From DAOUEO01 sp963763495 (lineage in GTDB: Bacteria > Chloroflexota > Dehalococcoidia > DSTF01 > JALHUB01), in contig CAVXOY010000017.1 of NCBI GenBank assembly GCA_963763495.1, positions 62,001-126,000 of the forward strand: 64,000 nt of DNA, given 5' to 3'. The notes beneath the pieces are model-generated. The model was not told the DNA's origin. It saw only the letters and a list, made by a program, of their open reading frames with translations, and did not search any database. Numbering within the stretch: position 1 is the stretch's first letter; each line of letters opens with the position of its first letter. The translations under genes were made by a program, and so were the position numbers. Below, in pieces: positions 41,364 to 51,097 of this stretch.

Positions 41364-42377
41364 TTGGCATCGCACCTGAAGCACGGCATCCTGTTCCTTA
41401 TCCTGGCCCTCGCGGTCGCGCTGACGGGGCAGCCGGTCGCCGCCGACGGCATCCGCTATCGCGACGAGGTCTTCCCCACCGTCACGGTCGCTCACGACAT
41501 CGCCTACGGTCAGGCAATCGACGAGTACGGGCTGCCGGAGACGCTTTACCTCGACCTCTACCAGCCCAGCGGCGACACGGAGCCGCTGCGCCCCGCCTTC
41601 GTCTGGATCCACGGCGGCGGCTTCACCGGCGGCGACAAGGTGGGCGGCCTCGATGTCGAGATCGCCACCCGCTTCGCCAAACGCGGTTACGTCACCACCT
41701 CGATCAACTACCGGCTGCGTGAGGGCGAATACTTCGAGCCCGGCGACCCCGACCTGCTGCTGGCCATCTTGGACGCCCAGCACGACGCCCAGGCCTCCGT
41801 CCGCTGGCTGCGCGCCAACGCCGCCACCTACGACATCGATCCCGACCGCATCGCTGTGGGCGGGACCTCCGCTGGCGCGATCACCTCCCTATTCGTCACC
41901 TACAACTCCGCTGACCCCGGCGACAGCGGCAATCCGGGCTACCCGTCCGACACCAGCGCCTGCGTCGACGTTTCCGGCGCGACGGCCGTCGTGCTGATGG
42001 ATGCGGGAGAGCCGCCGGTGCTGGTGGTGCACGGGGTAGAGGACACGCGCGTCCTGTACAGCAGCGCTCTGGCCATTGTCGCCCGCGCCGCCGAGGTGGG
42101 GATACCGGCGGAGTTCCACTCCCTGGAGGGAATCGGCCACGGCGTGTGGACGCTGTACAAGGAGGACATCATCCTCTGGACCGCGAACTTCCTCTACGTC
42201 CACGTCATCGACCCGCCGCCCGTCGGGGGGATAGCGGAGCATCCGCAAATCGAGCCCGATGCGGCTACCGGCGGGAGCGGAGCATCGACGGCCGTCGCCA
42301 TCGGAGGCATCTTAGCCGTCAGCGCACTGCTGCTGGCGGCGGGAGGGCTGCTCGCGTTCCAGCGACGCAGAGCTTGA
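41364..42377 (+). CDS. secreted alpha/beta-hydrolase esterase with C-terminal VGGIAEH anchor
   Basis: 337 residues, intact. Signal peptide (ILFLILALAVALTGQPVAA), oxyanion motif WIHGGGFTGG, nucleophile GGTSAGA, acid in VLVVHGVEDTRV and His in GIGHGVW: a complete BD-FAE/carboxylesterase-like catalytic set. The C-terminus is tripartite: PPPVGGIAEHPQIEPDA, a short linker, a hydrophobic helix (VAIGGILAVSALLLAAGGLL), then FQRRRA. The next gene ends the same way, so the tail is an attachment or sorting signal rather than part of the enzyme. TTG start; RBS CAGGAGA. The substrate is unknown; acyl or feruloyl esters of polysaccharide are possible. Confidence 0.85.
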   Translation: MASHLKHGILFLILALAVALTGQPVAADGIRYRDEVFPTVTVAHDIAYGQAIDEYGLPETLYLDLYQPSGDTEPLRPAFVWIHGGGFTGGDKVGGLDVEIATRFAKRGYVTTSINYRLREGEYFEPGDPDLLLAILDAQHDAQASVRWLRANAATYDIDPDRIAVGGTSAGAITSLFVTYNSADPGDSGNPGYPSDTSACVDVSGATAVVLMDAGEPPVLVVHGVEDTRVLYSSALAIVARAAEVGIPAEFHSLEGIGHGVWTLYKEDIILWTANFLYVHVIDPPPVGGIAEHPQIEPDAATGGSGASTAVAIGGILAVSALLLAAGGLLAFQRRRA

Positions 42378-42403
42378 CAAAGCCCGTATAATACGTTCGT
42401 AAT
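42374..42403 (+). promoter_or_regulatory. promoter-like element for the RCC1-repeat gene
   Basis: TTGACA (42374-42379) overlaps the upstream stop codon. TATAAT follows after 7 nt (42387-42392), and CGTAAT at 42398-42403 would give a normal 18-nt spacer. Which -10 is used cannot be told. The gene starts at 42452 behind GGAGGCGGGGAG. Confidence 0.4.
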
Positions 42404-42451
42404 CCACAAGTCCGGCGCGACGCCGATCTGCACTCATCTGGAGGCGGGGAG

Positions 42452-44252
42452 ATGAGACATAAGCTTCTGCTTCTGGCAATCACGAGTGGATGCTTTCTGC
42501 TGATGCCGAGGGGAACGGAGGCCGGGCCCATTGGTGCCTTCACCCAGGTCAGCGCGGGCTTGGTGCACACCTGCGGGGTGAGGACGGACGGCACCGTGGC
42601 CTGCTGGGGACAACGACTACGGGCAGGCGACGCCGCCCGCCGGCACCTTCAGCCAGGTCAGCGCGGGCGACGACCACACCTGCGGGGTGAAGACGGACGG
42701 CACCCTCGCCTGCTGGGGGGAACGACGTACGGGCAGGCGACGCCGCCTGCCGGCACCTTCACCCAGGTCAGCGCGGGCGGTTGCGCACACCTGCGGGGTG
42801 AGGACCGACGGCACCGTGGCCTGCTGGGGGTGGAACGACTGACGGGGCAGGCGACGCCGCCCGCCGGCACCTTCACCCAGGTCAGCGCGGGCGTCGTTCA
42901 CACCTGCGGGGTGAAGACGGACGGCACCGTCGCCTGCTGGGGGGACAACGACTACGGGCAGGCGACACCGCCCGCCGGCACCTTCACCCAGGTCAGCGCG
43001 GGCGGCTGTCACACCTGCGGGGTGAAGACGGACGGCACCCTGGCCTGCTGGGGGGACAACGACTACGGGCAGGCGACGCCGCCCGCCGGCACCTTCACCC
43101 AGGTCAGCGCGGGCGACCATCACACCTGCGGGGTGAGGACGGACGGCACCGCTGGCCTGCTGGGGGTACAACGACTACGGCCAGGCGACGCCGCCCGCCG
43201 GCACCTTCACCCAGGTCAGCGCGGGCGACTACCACACCTGCGGGGTGAAGACGGACGGCACCGTGGCCTGCTGGGGGGACAACACGCTACGGCCAGGCCA
43301 CGCCCCCCGGCGGCACCTTCACCGCCAGGTCAGCGCGGGCGGCTATCACACCTGCGGGGTGCGGACCGATGGCACCCTCGCCTGCTGGGGACAACGACTA
43401 TGGGCAGGCGACGCCCCCCGCCGGCACCTTCAGCCAGGTCAGCGCCGGCGATGACGCACAACTGCGGGGTGAAGACGGACGGGACCCTCGCCTGCTGGGG
43501 GGACAACGACCTACGGGCAGGCGACGCCGCCCGCCGGCACCTTCAGCCAGGTCAGCGCGGGCGGCTACTCACACCTGCGCGGTGAGGACGGACGGCACCC
43601 TCGCCTGCTGGGGGTGGAACGACTACGGGCAGGCAACGCCCCCCGCCGGCACCTTCACCCAGGTCAGCGCGGGCCTGTATCACACCTGCGGGGTGAGGAC
43701 GGACGGCACCCTGGCCTGCTGGGGGAGGAACGACTACGGGCAAGGCGACAGCCCCCCGACGGCACTTTCAGCCAAATTAGCGGGGGCGGTTACTTTACCT
43801 GCGGGGTGCGGACGGACGGCACCCTGGCCTGCTGGGGGGACGATACCTACGGGCAGGCGACGCCGCCCACCGGCACTTTCACCCATGTCAGCGCGGGCTA
43901 TGGTCACACCTGCGGGGTGCGGACGGACGGCACCCTAGCCTGCTGGGGGTGGAACGACGCGGGGCAGGCATCGCCACCCGAAGGAATATTCACCCAGGTC
44001 AGCGCGGGCTACGCTCACACCTGTGCGGTCAAAACGAACGGTCTCGTCCTCTGCTGGGGGTTGAACGATAACGGGCAGGCCGCCGCCCCCGTCGGCGGGA
44101 TAGCGGAGCACGCGCAGCTTGAGCCAGCCGCAGCATCCGACGCGCACGGCTCATCGGAGTCCAACGCCCTCGCTCTTGCGGGAATCGCAGCCGTTGGCGC
44201 GCTGTTGCTGGCGGCGGGCGCCTGGGGCATGAGGAGGAGGCGGGCAGGCTAG
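42452..44252 (+). CDS. secreted RCC1/BLIP-II-type repeat protein with C-terminal VGGIAEH anchor (multiply frameshifted)
   Basis: About 595 residues when frames are joined. Signal peptide (LLLLAITSGCFLLMPRGTEA), then fourteen ~37-residue repeats of the form HTCGV(R/K)TDGT-ACWGxNDYGQ followed by ATPPAGTFTQVSAG. These are RCC1_2-type propeller repeats with two conserved Cys. The end is PVGGIAEHAQLEPAAA, a helix (LALAGIAAVGALLLAAGAW) and RRRRAG, matching the upstream esterase. The repeats differ by indels, mostly in the G-run after TGCTGG (4-6 G), which moves the frame about ten times. A surface-bound protein-interaction or binding propeller is likely. Confidence 0.82.
42560..44110 (+). repeat. 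14 tandem ~111-bp repeats encoding RCC1-like blades
   Basis: Copies begin near 42565, 42672, 42785, 42897, 43008, 43119, 43231, 43345, 43456, 43569, 43680, 43794, 43905 and 44016. Most are highly similar, implying recent homogenisation; the first, the twelfth and the last are the most divergent. Fourteen copies would suit one 14-strand-unit or two seven-bladed propellers. Confidence 0.85.
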
Positions 44253-44265
44253 CGGGCCGTAAAGC

Positions 44266-45078
44266 ATGAGCCGCTACACAAGGCTTCCCCGGAAAGGCGC
44301 GGCTGAGCCCTCCTCTAGACGGAGATGGAAGGCTGCGTTCGCTATCATCTTCGCCGTTGTCATCCTGTTCGCTGCGGCTGTGGTCGGGGCGGTTCTCCTC
44401 CTGCGTAGCGACGGCGGACCGTCCTCACCCAAAGCCGCCATCGTCGACCAGCTAAGCCTCAACGAGCCCAACCCGGGGTTCGTCCAGAGCGTCACCGCCA
44501 CGCTCCAGGAAATGGGCTACACCGTCGACTACTTCTCCGGCGAGTATGCCACCGTCGACCTCTTCCGCATCCTGCCGGAGCGCGGCTACGACCTGCTCAT
44601 CCTCCGCGTGCACTCGGCGCGGGTCAAGGAGTCGCGCGAGGGGGCGCTCACCGAGGAGGTGGCGCTGTTCAGCGGCGAGGCCTACGACGAGAGCAAGTAC
44701 CAGCAGGAGCAGTGGTCGTACCGCCTCGACGTGGCCCGCTATCACAACGCCCAGGGAGAGGAGACGCTCGTCTTCGGCATCGGGCCCGACTTCATCCGCG
44801 ACAGCATGAAGGGCCGCTTCAAGGGTACGACGGTGATAATGATGGGCTGCGACGGTCTCAGCTCGGACACGGCAGCGGCGGCGTTCGTCGACAAGGGGGC
44901 GAGCGCCGTCGCTAGTTGGAGCGGGCCGGTCTCCGCCGCCCACACGGACGCGGCGACGGAGTCGCTGGTGCGGCGGCTGGTGGTGGACGGCCTCGACGCG
45001 CAGCAGGCGGTGGTCCAGACAGCCGGCGAACTTGGGCCCGACCCGTCCTACGGCAGCACGCTGCTGGTCTATCCATAG
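44266..45078 (+). CDS. membrane-anchored CHAT/caspase-like cysteine protease-fold protein
   Basis: 270 residues, intact. Basic N-terminus, one membrane helix (AIIFAVVILFAAAVVGAVLL), then an extracytoplasmic domain. YDLLILRVHSAR places a His after a core strand. TVIMMGCDGLSSD places a Cys after the next, followed by AAAFVDKGASAVASWSGPVS and a helix with LVVDGLDAQQAV. This order and spacing mirror CHAT/clan CD proteases (His-strand, LSACETG-type Cys strand, 'GA--VV-S-W-V' strand). The activity is inferred, not proven; a gingipain-type relation is an alternative. It lies 13 nt after the anchored propeller gene and is probably co-transcribed with it. Confidence 0.6.
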   Translation: MSRYTRLPRKGAAEPSSRRRWKAAFAIIFAVVILFAAAVVGAVLLLRSDGGPSSPKAAIVDQLSLNEPNPGFVQSVTATLQEMGYTVDYFSGEYATVDLFRILPERGYDLLILRVHSARVKESREGALTEEVALFSGEAYDESKYQQEQWSYRLDVARYHNAQGEETLVFGIGPDFIRDSMKGRFKGTTVIMMGCDGLSSDTAAAAFVDKGASAVASWSGPVSAAHTDAATESLVRRLVVDGLDAQQAVVQTAGELGPDPSYGSTLLVYP

Positions 45079-45120
45079 GACTGTCATCCCTCGCCGCGAG
45101 CGCTCAAGCGCCCGACCCTC

Positions 45121-45126
45121 TATAAT
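45121..45126 (+). promoter_or_regulatory. TATAAT -10 element close to a start codon
   Basis: A consensus TATAAT ends 9 nt before the ATG at 45136, with no good -35. If used, the transcript would be essentially leaderless. Confidence 0.4.
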
Positions 45127-45135
45127 GCCATCAGA

Positions 45136-45888
45136 ATGAGAACCGCCATCCTCCTACGCTGCCGCCCTGCTCCTCTCAGTCGCCATCGTCGCCTGCAGCG
45201 ACTCCGGGTCGCCGAGCCACAGGCAGCGTCGAGCTTGTCGATTCGCTGCCCCACGAGGGGAACGCCTGGGCCGAGGGACTGCTGGTAAGCGAGGGCATTC
45301 TCTGGGAGAGCACGGGGCTCAAGGGAGAGTCGGAGGTGCGCGGCCTCGACAAAGCGACCGGCGCGTGCTGTGGGCCGTCCCCAACCCGCAGGGCTTCTTC
45401 GGCGAGGGGCTGGTGCGCGCCTTCGGCAAGACGTACCTGCTCAGCTACCAGGAGGGCCAAGCCTACCTCTTCGACCGCGACGCCGCGCAGCCCTACGAGC
45501 CGTTTGCCCGCTACGAGGGCGAAGGCTGGGGCCTGACGGCGACGGACGAGTACCTCATCAACTCGAACGGCAGCGCCACCCTGTACTACCGCGACCCGGA
45601 GACGTTCGAGATCGTGCGCGAGGTGCCCATCCAGTACGAGGGGGCAGCCGGTGGAGCGTCTCAACGAGCTGGAGTTCGACGGGACGTACGTCTGGGCGAA
45701 CCAGTGGCAGACCCGCTACGTTTACCGCATCAAGGAGAGCGACCCGTCGCAGGTCACGCGCTTCGAGCTGCCGCCGGATGTCTGCCCGGGCGGCACGCCG
45801 AACGGCATCGCCTGGGACGAGGAAGAGGATCGTCTTCTACCTCACCGGCCAGAGGTGCCCCGATATCTGGAAGGTGCGATTCCGCTAG
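45136..45888 (+). CDS. glutaminyl-peptide cyclotransferase, glutamine-cyclotransferase family lipoprotein (frameshifted)
   Basis: About 250 residues after joining four frames (shifts near 45160, 45225, 45365, 45650 and 45830). Lipoprotein signal ending LLLSVAIVACSDSG. Propeller features of the plant-type glutaminyl cyclase family: EGLLVSEGILWESTGLKGES, FGEGLVRAFGKTYLLSYQEG, EGWGLTATDEYLINSNGSAT, YRDPETFEIV, ERLNELEF--YVWANQWQT and PNGIAWD, ending YLTGQRCPDIWKV. It forms N-terminal pyroglutamate on exported proteins, so it acts outside the membrane. It may modify the neighbouring surface proteins. Confidence 0.85.
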
Positions 45889-46051
45889 CCGCGGGCGGCG
45901 TCAGGCCGGTCAGATCCCAGAGTCCTCTGTAGGTAACGCGGTAGCTCCGATGTCGCACCACCGGCGCCGAATCCGCTCACGCGTCGGGCTTCAAGCAACA
46001 CCATTTCCGCGTATCCTACCCGCAGAGGCCCGACGGAGCAATAAACCCCTC

Positions 46052-49000
46052 CTAGGCGTCGGGAGGCTTGAACTCGCGCGGCAGAGTGATCGTGAAGGTC
46101 GCGCCCTGGCCGGGGCGGCTCTTCACGCTGATCTCCCCGCCGTGCTGCTCAACCGTTCGGCGCACGACGGTGAGGCCGAGGCCGATCCCTCTCAGCTTGG
46201 TGGTGAACATGGGCTCGAATATCCTGTCGAGGCTTTCTGGTGCAATGCCCTCACCGTCGTCAGCGAAGACGATCTCCACGCGATCGCCGGACTGATGAGT
46301 CCTGACGTTGAGCTTGCCTCCTCGCGGCATAGCCTGAACGGCGTTGGTGATCACGTTGAGGAAGGCTCGCCCCAGGCGCTCCTCGTCGCAGACAACCGGT
46401 GGCAGATCGACGCCGAGCCTACGCATGACGCGGACGTTGGCGGGTATTTGCGCCCGCTCCAGAGCCAGGGTGACGACGGCGTTGATGCTGCACGCTGCCG
46501 GAAGGAGCGGCGGCGCCTGTGGCAAACTCCAGGATATCCTCGATCACCGTCTTGGCGCTGGTAACCTCTCGCCCGATAATGGCGACGTGCTTCTGGGCCT
46601 TGGGATCCGTTATCTGCGCCTGATTTCCCAGGAAGTACACGGAGTTGCTGATTACGCCGAGAGGGTTGCGCAGCTCGTGGTCAGGGTGGCCGCCATCTGT
46701 TCGAGGGCGCGCACCATACGTCGCAGCTCGGCGGCCCGCACCTGTTCAGCACGCAACTGCTGCGCCTTATCCTCCGCTTCCCTTCGCTCGGTGATATCCT
46801 CCACGGTGCCGACCCGAGCGCTCACTTGGCCCTCCAGAGGCGAAAGCGGGATCGTGCGCGCGCGTAGCCACCGTGTCGCTCCTTGCGGAGTGACAATGCG
46901 GAACTCGGCAATGAACTCCTTCCCTTCGGCGATTGCCTTTGTCCTTTCCACGAGAAGCGCTTCGTTGTCATCAGGATGGACGGACTTCACCCACCCGAAT
47001 CCCCGGAGTTCCTGGCTGGGCAACCCGTAGATCGCCAGCAAGCGCTCATTGGAGTAGACCAGCCCATCCTACTGTCCACCAGCATGATGCCGATGGGCGC
47101 GGCGGTGGCCAGGGTTCGGAATCGCTCCTCGCTCTCCCGCAGCGCCTCCTCCGCCTGCTTGCGTTCGGTGTTATCACGTTGAACACTCTCGGAAGCGCGG
47201 CCTCGACTGCTTGAGCGTCTCCTCCGCCTGCTTGCGCTCGGTGATACGGTGCCGACTAACGCCAGCGGCCGACCGTCGTCGCCGCGGACGAGGGCGCGGC
47301 TCTCGCTGAACCAGCGGTACTGGCCGTCCTTGCGCCGCCAGCGGAACCCTTTCCGTAGAGCTATGCGAGATCGAGCCCTACGGCCAAGTAACTCATCGAG
47401 TTGTCGCCTGTACTGAGACCAGTCCTCAGGGTGAACCCGGCGACGGACACCCCGGATCCCCAGGCCGGCGAACTCTTCGGGGGTGAAGCCGGACAGGGGA
47501 AGCACCGATGGGCTGACATATTCGAAGGTGTTGGACATCCAGCGTCAGATCTGTACACCATGATCGGACGAGACCTCCAGCACCCGGCGGAAGCGTTGCT
47601 CGCTCTCCCGCAGCGCCTCCTCGGCCAGCTTGCGCTCAGTGATGTCACGGGCACTGCCCACTCTGGCGATGGGCTTCCCTTCTCGAGTCGCGGATCAGCA
47701 CGCCGTAGTCGCTAAGCCAGTAGTACTCGCCGGTCTTCTTCTTCCAGCGGTATTCGATCGTGGCGCCCGCTTCGTCGTCCAGGGTGTTGTCTAGGAATCT
47801 CCTTATGAAGCCCCGGAGCCGTTCCCTGTCCTCAGGATGGAATCTCTCGAGGACTCCTGCGAACCCCATGGCGGCAAACTCCTCGGTCGTAAACCCGGAC
47901 ATGGAGAGAACCGATGGGCTGACGTAGTCGTAGGCACGGTCTGGAAGGTTGAGCTTGTAGATGAAGTCGCGCGACACGTCGAGGACGTCGCGGAAGCGTT
48001 TCTCGCTCTGCCGCAGCGCCTCCTCGCCCGCTTGCGCTCGGTGATGTCGTTGGCAATCGCCAACAAGCGAAGCCGTCACCCCCAACCTCGAATCCCTACC
48101 GAATGACATATCGATATCGCGCTTTCCTCCGGACTTGGTGGAGCATCCCCACTGTCAATCGCACCAATTCGGAACCTCCCTGCTCCGTAATCGTCTCCAG
48201 CACCCTCTGTCGATCAGACGGGTCAGCCCATAATCCAAGTTCAAGCGCTGTATGTCCTACGACCTCTTCTGCGGCTATACCCCAGTGACCGCAGCGAAAC
48301 TGTCATTGGCATCGACTGATCTGTGCGTCGCGCATTCTGATGATACCGATGCCCAGAGGGGCTGGCATGCGAAGACCCTTGGAGAACCGCTCTTCTGATT
48401 GCCGCAGCGCCTCCTCCGCCCGCTTGCGCTCAGTGACATCACTGACCATTCCCAGGATGCAGGGCTCACCACCGATGTCCACCATCACAAATGAGGTAAG
48501 CGTGTCACGTATCTCACCCGATCTCCGGCGAACTTTGCTTTCGAAGTCACGAACCACTCCTTCTTGGGAAAGCGTCTGTAGCATCAGATCACGATCGCTC
48601 GGCTCCGGCCACAGATCGAGTTCTCCGGGGGTTCGGCCTATGACCTCTTCGCGGCTGTGTCCGACTAACTCCAGGAAGCTCTCATTGACATCGATGAATT
48701 GCCTATCGCTAATCCTGGAAATAGCAGATGCCAATGGGGGCGGTGTGAAACACCTTGGAGAACCGCTGCTCTGACCGGCGCAAGGCCTCTTCCGCCTGCC
48801 TCTGCTCCGTCACGTCCCAGCTCATCGTCAGCAGGCAGGGCTCGCCATCAAGCTCGATCATCACCGCTGACACGTGCGCCCAGAGAGTGCCGCCCGTCTT
48901 TCCCCGAACCTCGACTTCAAGATCGCTGATCGCGGCCCCTGCCTGCAGCGCCTGGACCATCTTTTCGCGATCGGTGCTGTCAGTCCATATGCCATGCTCC

Positions 49001-50481
49001 GCCGCGCTGCGGCCGACGACCTCCTCTCGGCTGCGGCCCAGCGCCTCGAGCAGGGTGTCATTCACGTCAATGATCCGTCCGTCGCGCATGCTGCTGATGG
49101 CGATGCCCAGGGCACTAGAGTGGAAGACCTTGGAGAACCGCTCCTCGCTCTCCCGCAGCGCCTCTTCCGCCTGCTTACGCTCGGTGATGTCGATGTGCTG
49201 GATCACCGCGTTCGTGACTCTTCCAGCGGCGTCCCGTATCGGGAAAATAGCGACGTCGAGAATGACGGACGCCGTCCGCTGGAAGGTCAGCCCCTCCAAC
49301 CGCGAAGTATCATACTCGAGTTCAAACCGGACAGCCCTTCCTTCCCTGAAGACGGCCTCTACCAGAGGGAGAAGCCCTTGTCCCTCCACAATGCTATCTT
49401 GGAGCACGTTATACTTGCCGACGACTTCATCCTCCGTGATGTTCAGCAGGTCACAGCAGGCTTGATTCAGTCTGATAAGCGTGCCGTTCTCGTCGGAAAT
49501 GCGAGGGGCAGACGGGCTCTGACCAGATCATCCATATATCCGAAGATGCCCCGATTGCTCGGCAGCGCCTCCTAGCACGTATGCCTAGCGCCCTTGCCGT
49601 ATCACTGCAAACGCCGGGGACGGTGAGCGAAGATGTCGGACGATCCGCTCCTTGACTGGCCAGTTCTCGCGATCACGACCGGTTCCGCAACGCCTCTTCC
49701 GCTTGCTTGCGGCCGGGTAACATCACGGCTGACGGTAGAGGACAAGAGGGCCATACCCGGGAATCCGATAGGGCGCGAAGACGATGTCCCCGTAGCGCCA
49801 ACTCCCATCCTTCATCCCCCATCGGACATCGACCTGCCTGCTTGGCTTGCCCTGGAGCGCCTGCTCAAACCCCTCCTGCATGGCGGGCAGGTCTTCTCGG
49901 TGAATTTGATCCCATTTGTTGATGGCGGACAGCTCATCGCGGGAGAAGCCGAGGCTTCTTTCGGCCGCCGGGTTGGTGTAGAGAGCATGCCCTTGCGCAT
50001 TCCACACCGTGACCGCGTCGGTGAGGTTCTCAGCCAAGAGCCGGTACATCTCCTCGCTCTGCCGGAGCGCCTCCTCTGCCTGCTGAGCGGCGGTCACATC
50101 AAGCCAGGTACAGAGGTAACCGTCGAAGCGGCCTGTTTCATCACGCAGAGCATCGCAGTACACCTGGACCACCTTGTCCAGGCCGGGAGGTGTGGCACGA
50201 TCCTCGACGTGCTCGTGGGCCTGCATCTCCTGATAAAGCGGACAGCTCTTGGGAACTCTGTCCGTACCGTAGAAGAGACTCCAGGCCTTCCTGCCGATGA
50301 TCTCGTCCCCGGGCTTGCCCAGGAGAGCGCTGAGGCCGCTATTCGCCCTCAATATCTTGTGGTGGCGGTCCTGCAGCGAGACGCCGTGGGTCATCGCATC
50401 CAGGCTCGGCGACCAGTAGCGGTCGACGAGAGAAGCAGCCGGCATCACCGCGACCTTTGGGACTTCTTGCTTCGTGCCCAT
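46052..50481 (-). CDS. multi-PAS sensor histidine kinase (about nine PAS domains, heavily frameshifted)
   Basis: About 1,470 residues in roughly ten frame segments. The N-terminus (MGTKQEVPKVAVMPAASLVD) has no membrane helix. Nine PAS/PAC units follow, most ending in ITER(K/R)(Q/R)AEEALR-SEERF linkers. Two are PAS_3-like (YVSPSVLSMSGFTTEEF; YVSPSVLPLSGFTPEEF). HisKA contains HELRNPLGVISNSVYFLGNQ (46,600-46,690), and HATPase_c has NVITNAVQAM, FADDGEGIAPESL and RGIGLGLTVVRRTVEQHGG. The shared linkers make expansion by internal duplication likely. It is cytoplasmic and could integrate several redox or small-molecule cues. The LuxR regulator at 51769 is a possible partner. Confidence 0.85.
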
Positions 50482-50716
50482 CTTTCCACCTCCAGACGAT
50501 TGAATGACGGGAACGGCCGTGACAGCATGCGGGGTTGGAGGATAGAGGCCTCAGTAGCGTTGGAGGAGAGGAATCATCATGGGAAACCGCCAAAGTGGGT
50601 ATTGCCACGCAAGTGCGACCGCGAATAATAGCCGTAAACTAAACAGGCTATCGGAGGCGACAAGGATTTCCCGACATCCCGTGGGATAGCGTAGTTAACT
50701 GGTGGGGGATTGTCAA

Positions 50717-51097
50717 ATGTGCACCACAACCTCTCCTAGTCCGAGTGGCCGGGCTACGGTCTTCTGCGGCGCAACCACGCACTCGCCGCAGTCATCGGGG
50801 GCTATCAACACTACACTGATGGTGGAGATAGAGCTTGACCTGGAAAAGGGAACGGTAGAGGCAGTCTACCTTGACCCGCGGCTTCAGAAATTGCAGGGCA
50901 TCGTGGTATCGAAGCTGGAGGCAGCGCCCTCAGAGGACAGCCCACATCCGGAGGTAGAGATCGCAGAGGCGTGCCACTACTACTCTCCCTACCACAAGTT
51001 CCTTGCCCAAGCGCTCGGCATGTCGTCGGCATTTCTCGACGTGCTAACTCAGCCTGCCAGCGAGCCGGAGCAGCTACACCTACTCAGAGCTTCCTGA
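50717..51097 (+). CDS. DUF3870-like protein, divergent copy
   Basis: 126 residues. Core: ATVFCGATTHSPQSSGAINT, then TLMVEIELDLEKGTVEAVYL, which parallels the copy at 51413 (VFCSGSARLPQAYANTPAVL; TVEIEVDPKTRSVLALFINP). The second half is more diverged and lacks the typical Gly-x-Asp/Ser-Leu turn. The ATG at 50717 has GGTGGGGGA 8 nt upstream. A GTG 15 nt earlier sits in that site and is unlikely. Function unknown; DUF3870 proteins are small cytoplasmic proteins found near catabolic genes and regulators. Confidence 0.6.
   Translation: MCTTTSPSPSGRATVFCGATTHSPQSSGAINTTLMVEIELDLEKGTVEAVYLDPRLQKLQGIVVSKLEAAPSEDSPHPEVEIAEACHYYSPYHKFLAQALGMSSAFLDVLTQPASEPEQLHLLRAS

Noticed and set aside
42560..44110. 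CRISPR array
   Set aside because: The repeats are contiguous 111-bp coding units with no unique spacers and translate into RCC1-like blades.
42560..44110. Phase variation as the main cause of frame changes
   Set aside because: Equal frame changes occur in cytoplasmic enzymes and outside homopolymers throughout the window, so sequencing error is the simpler cause.
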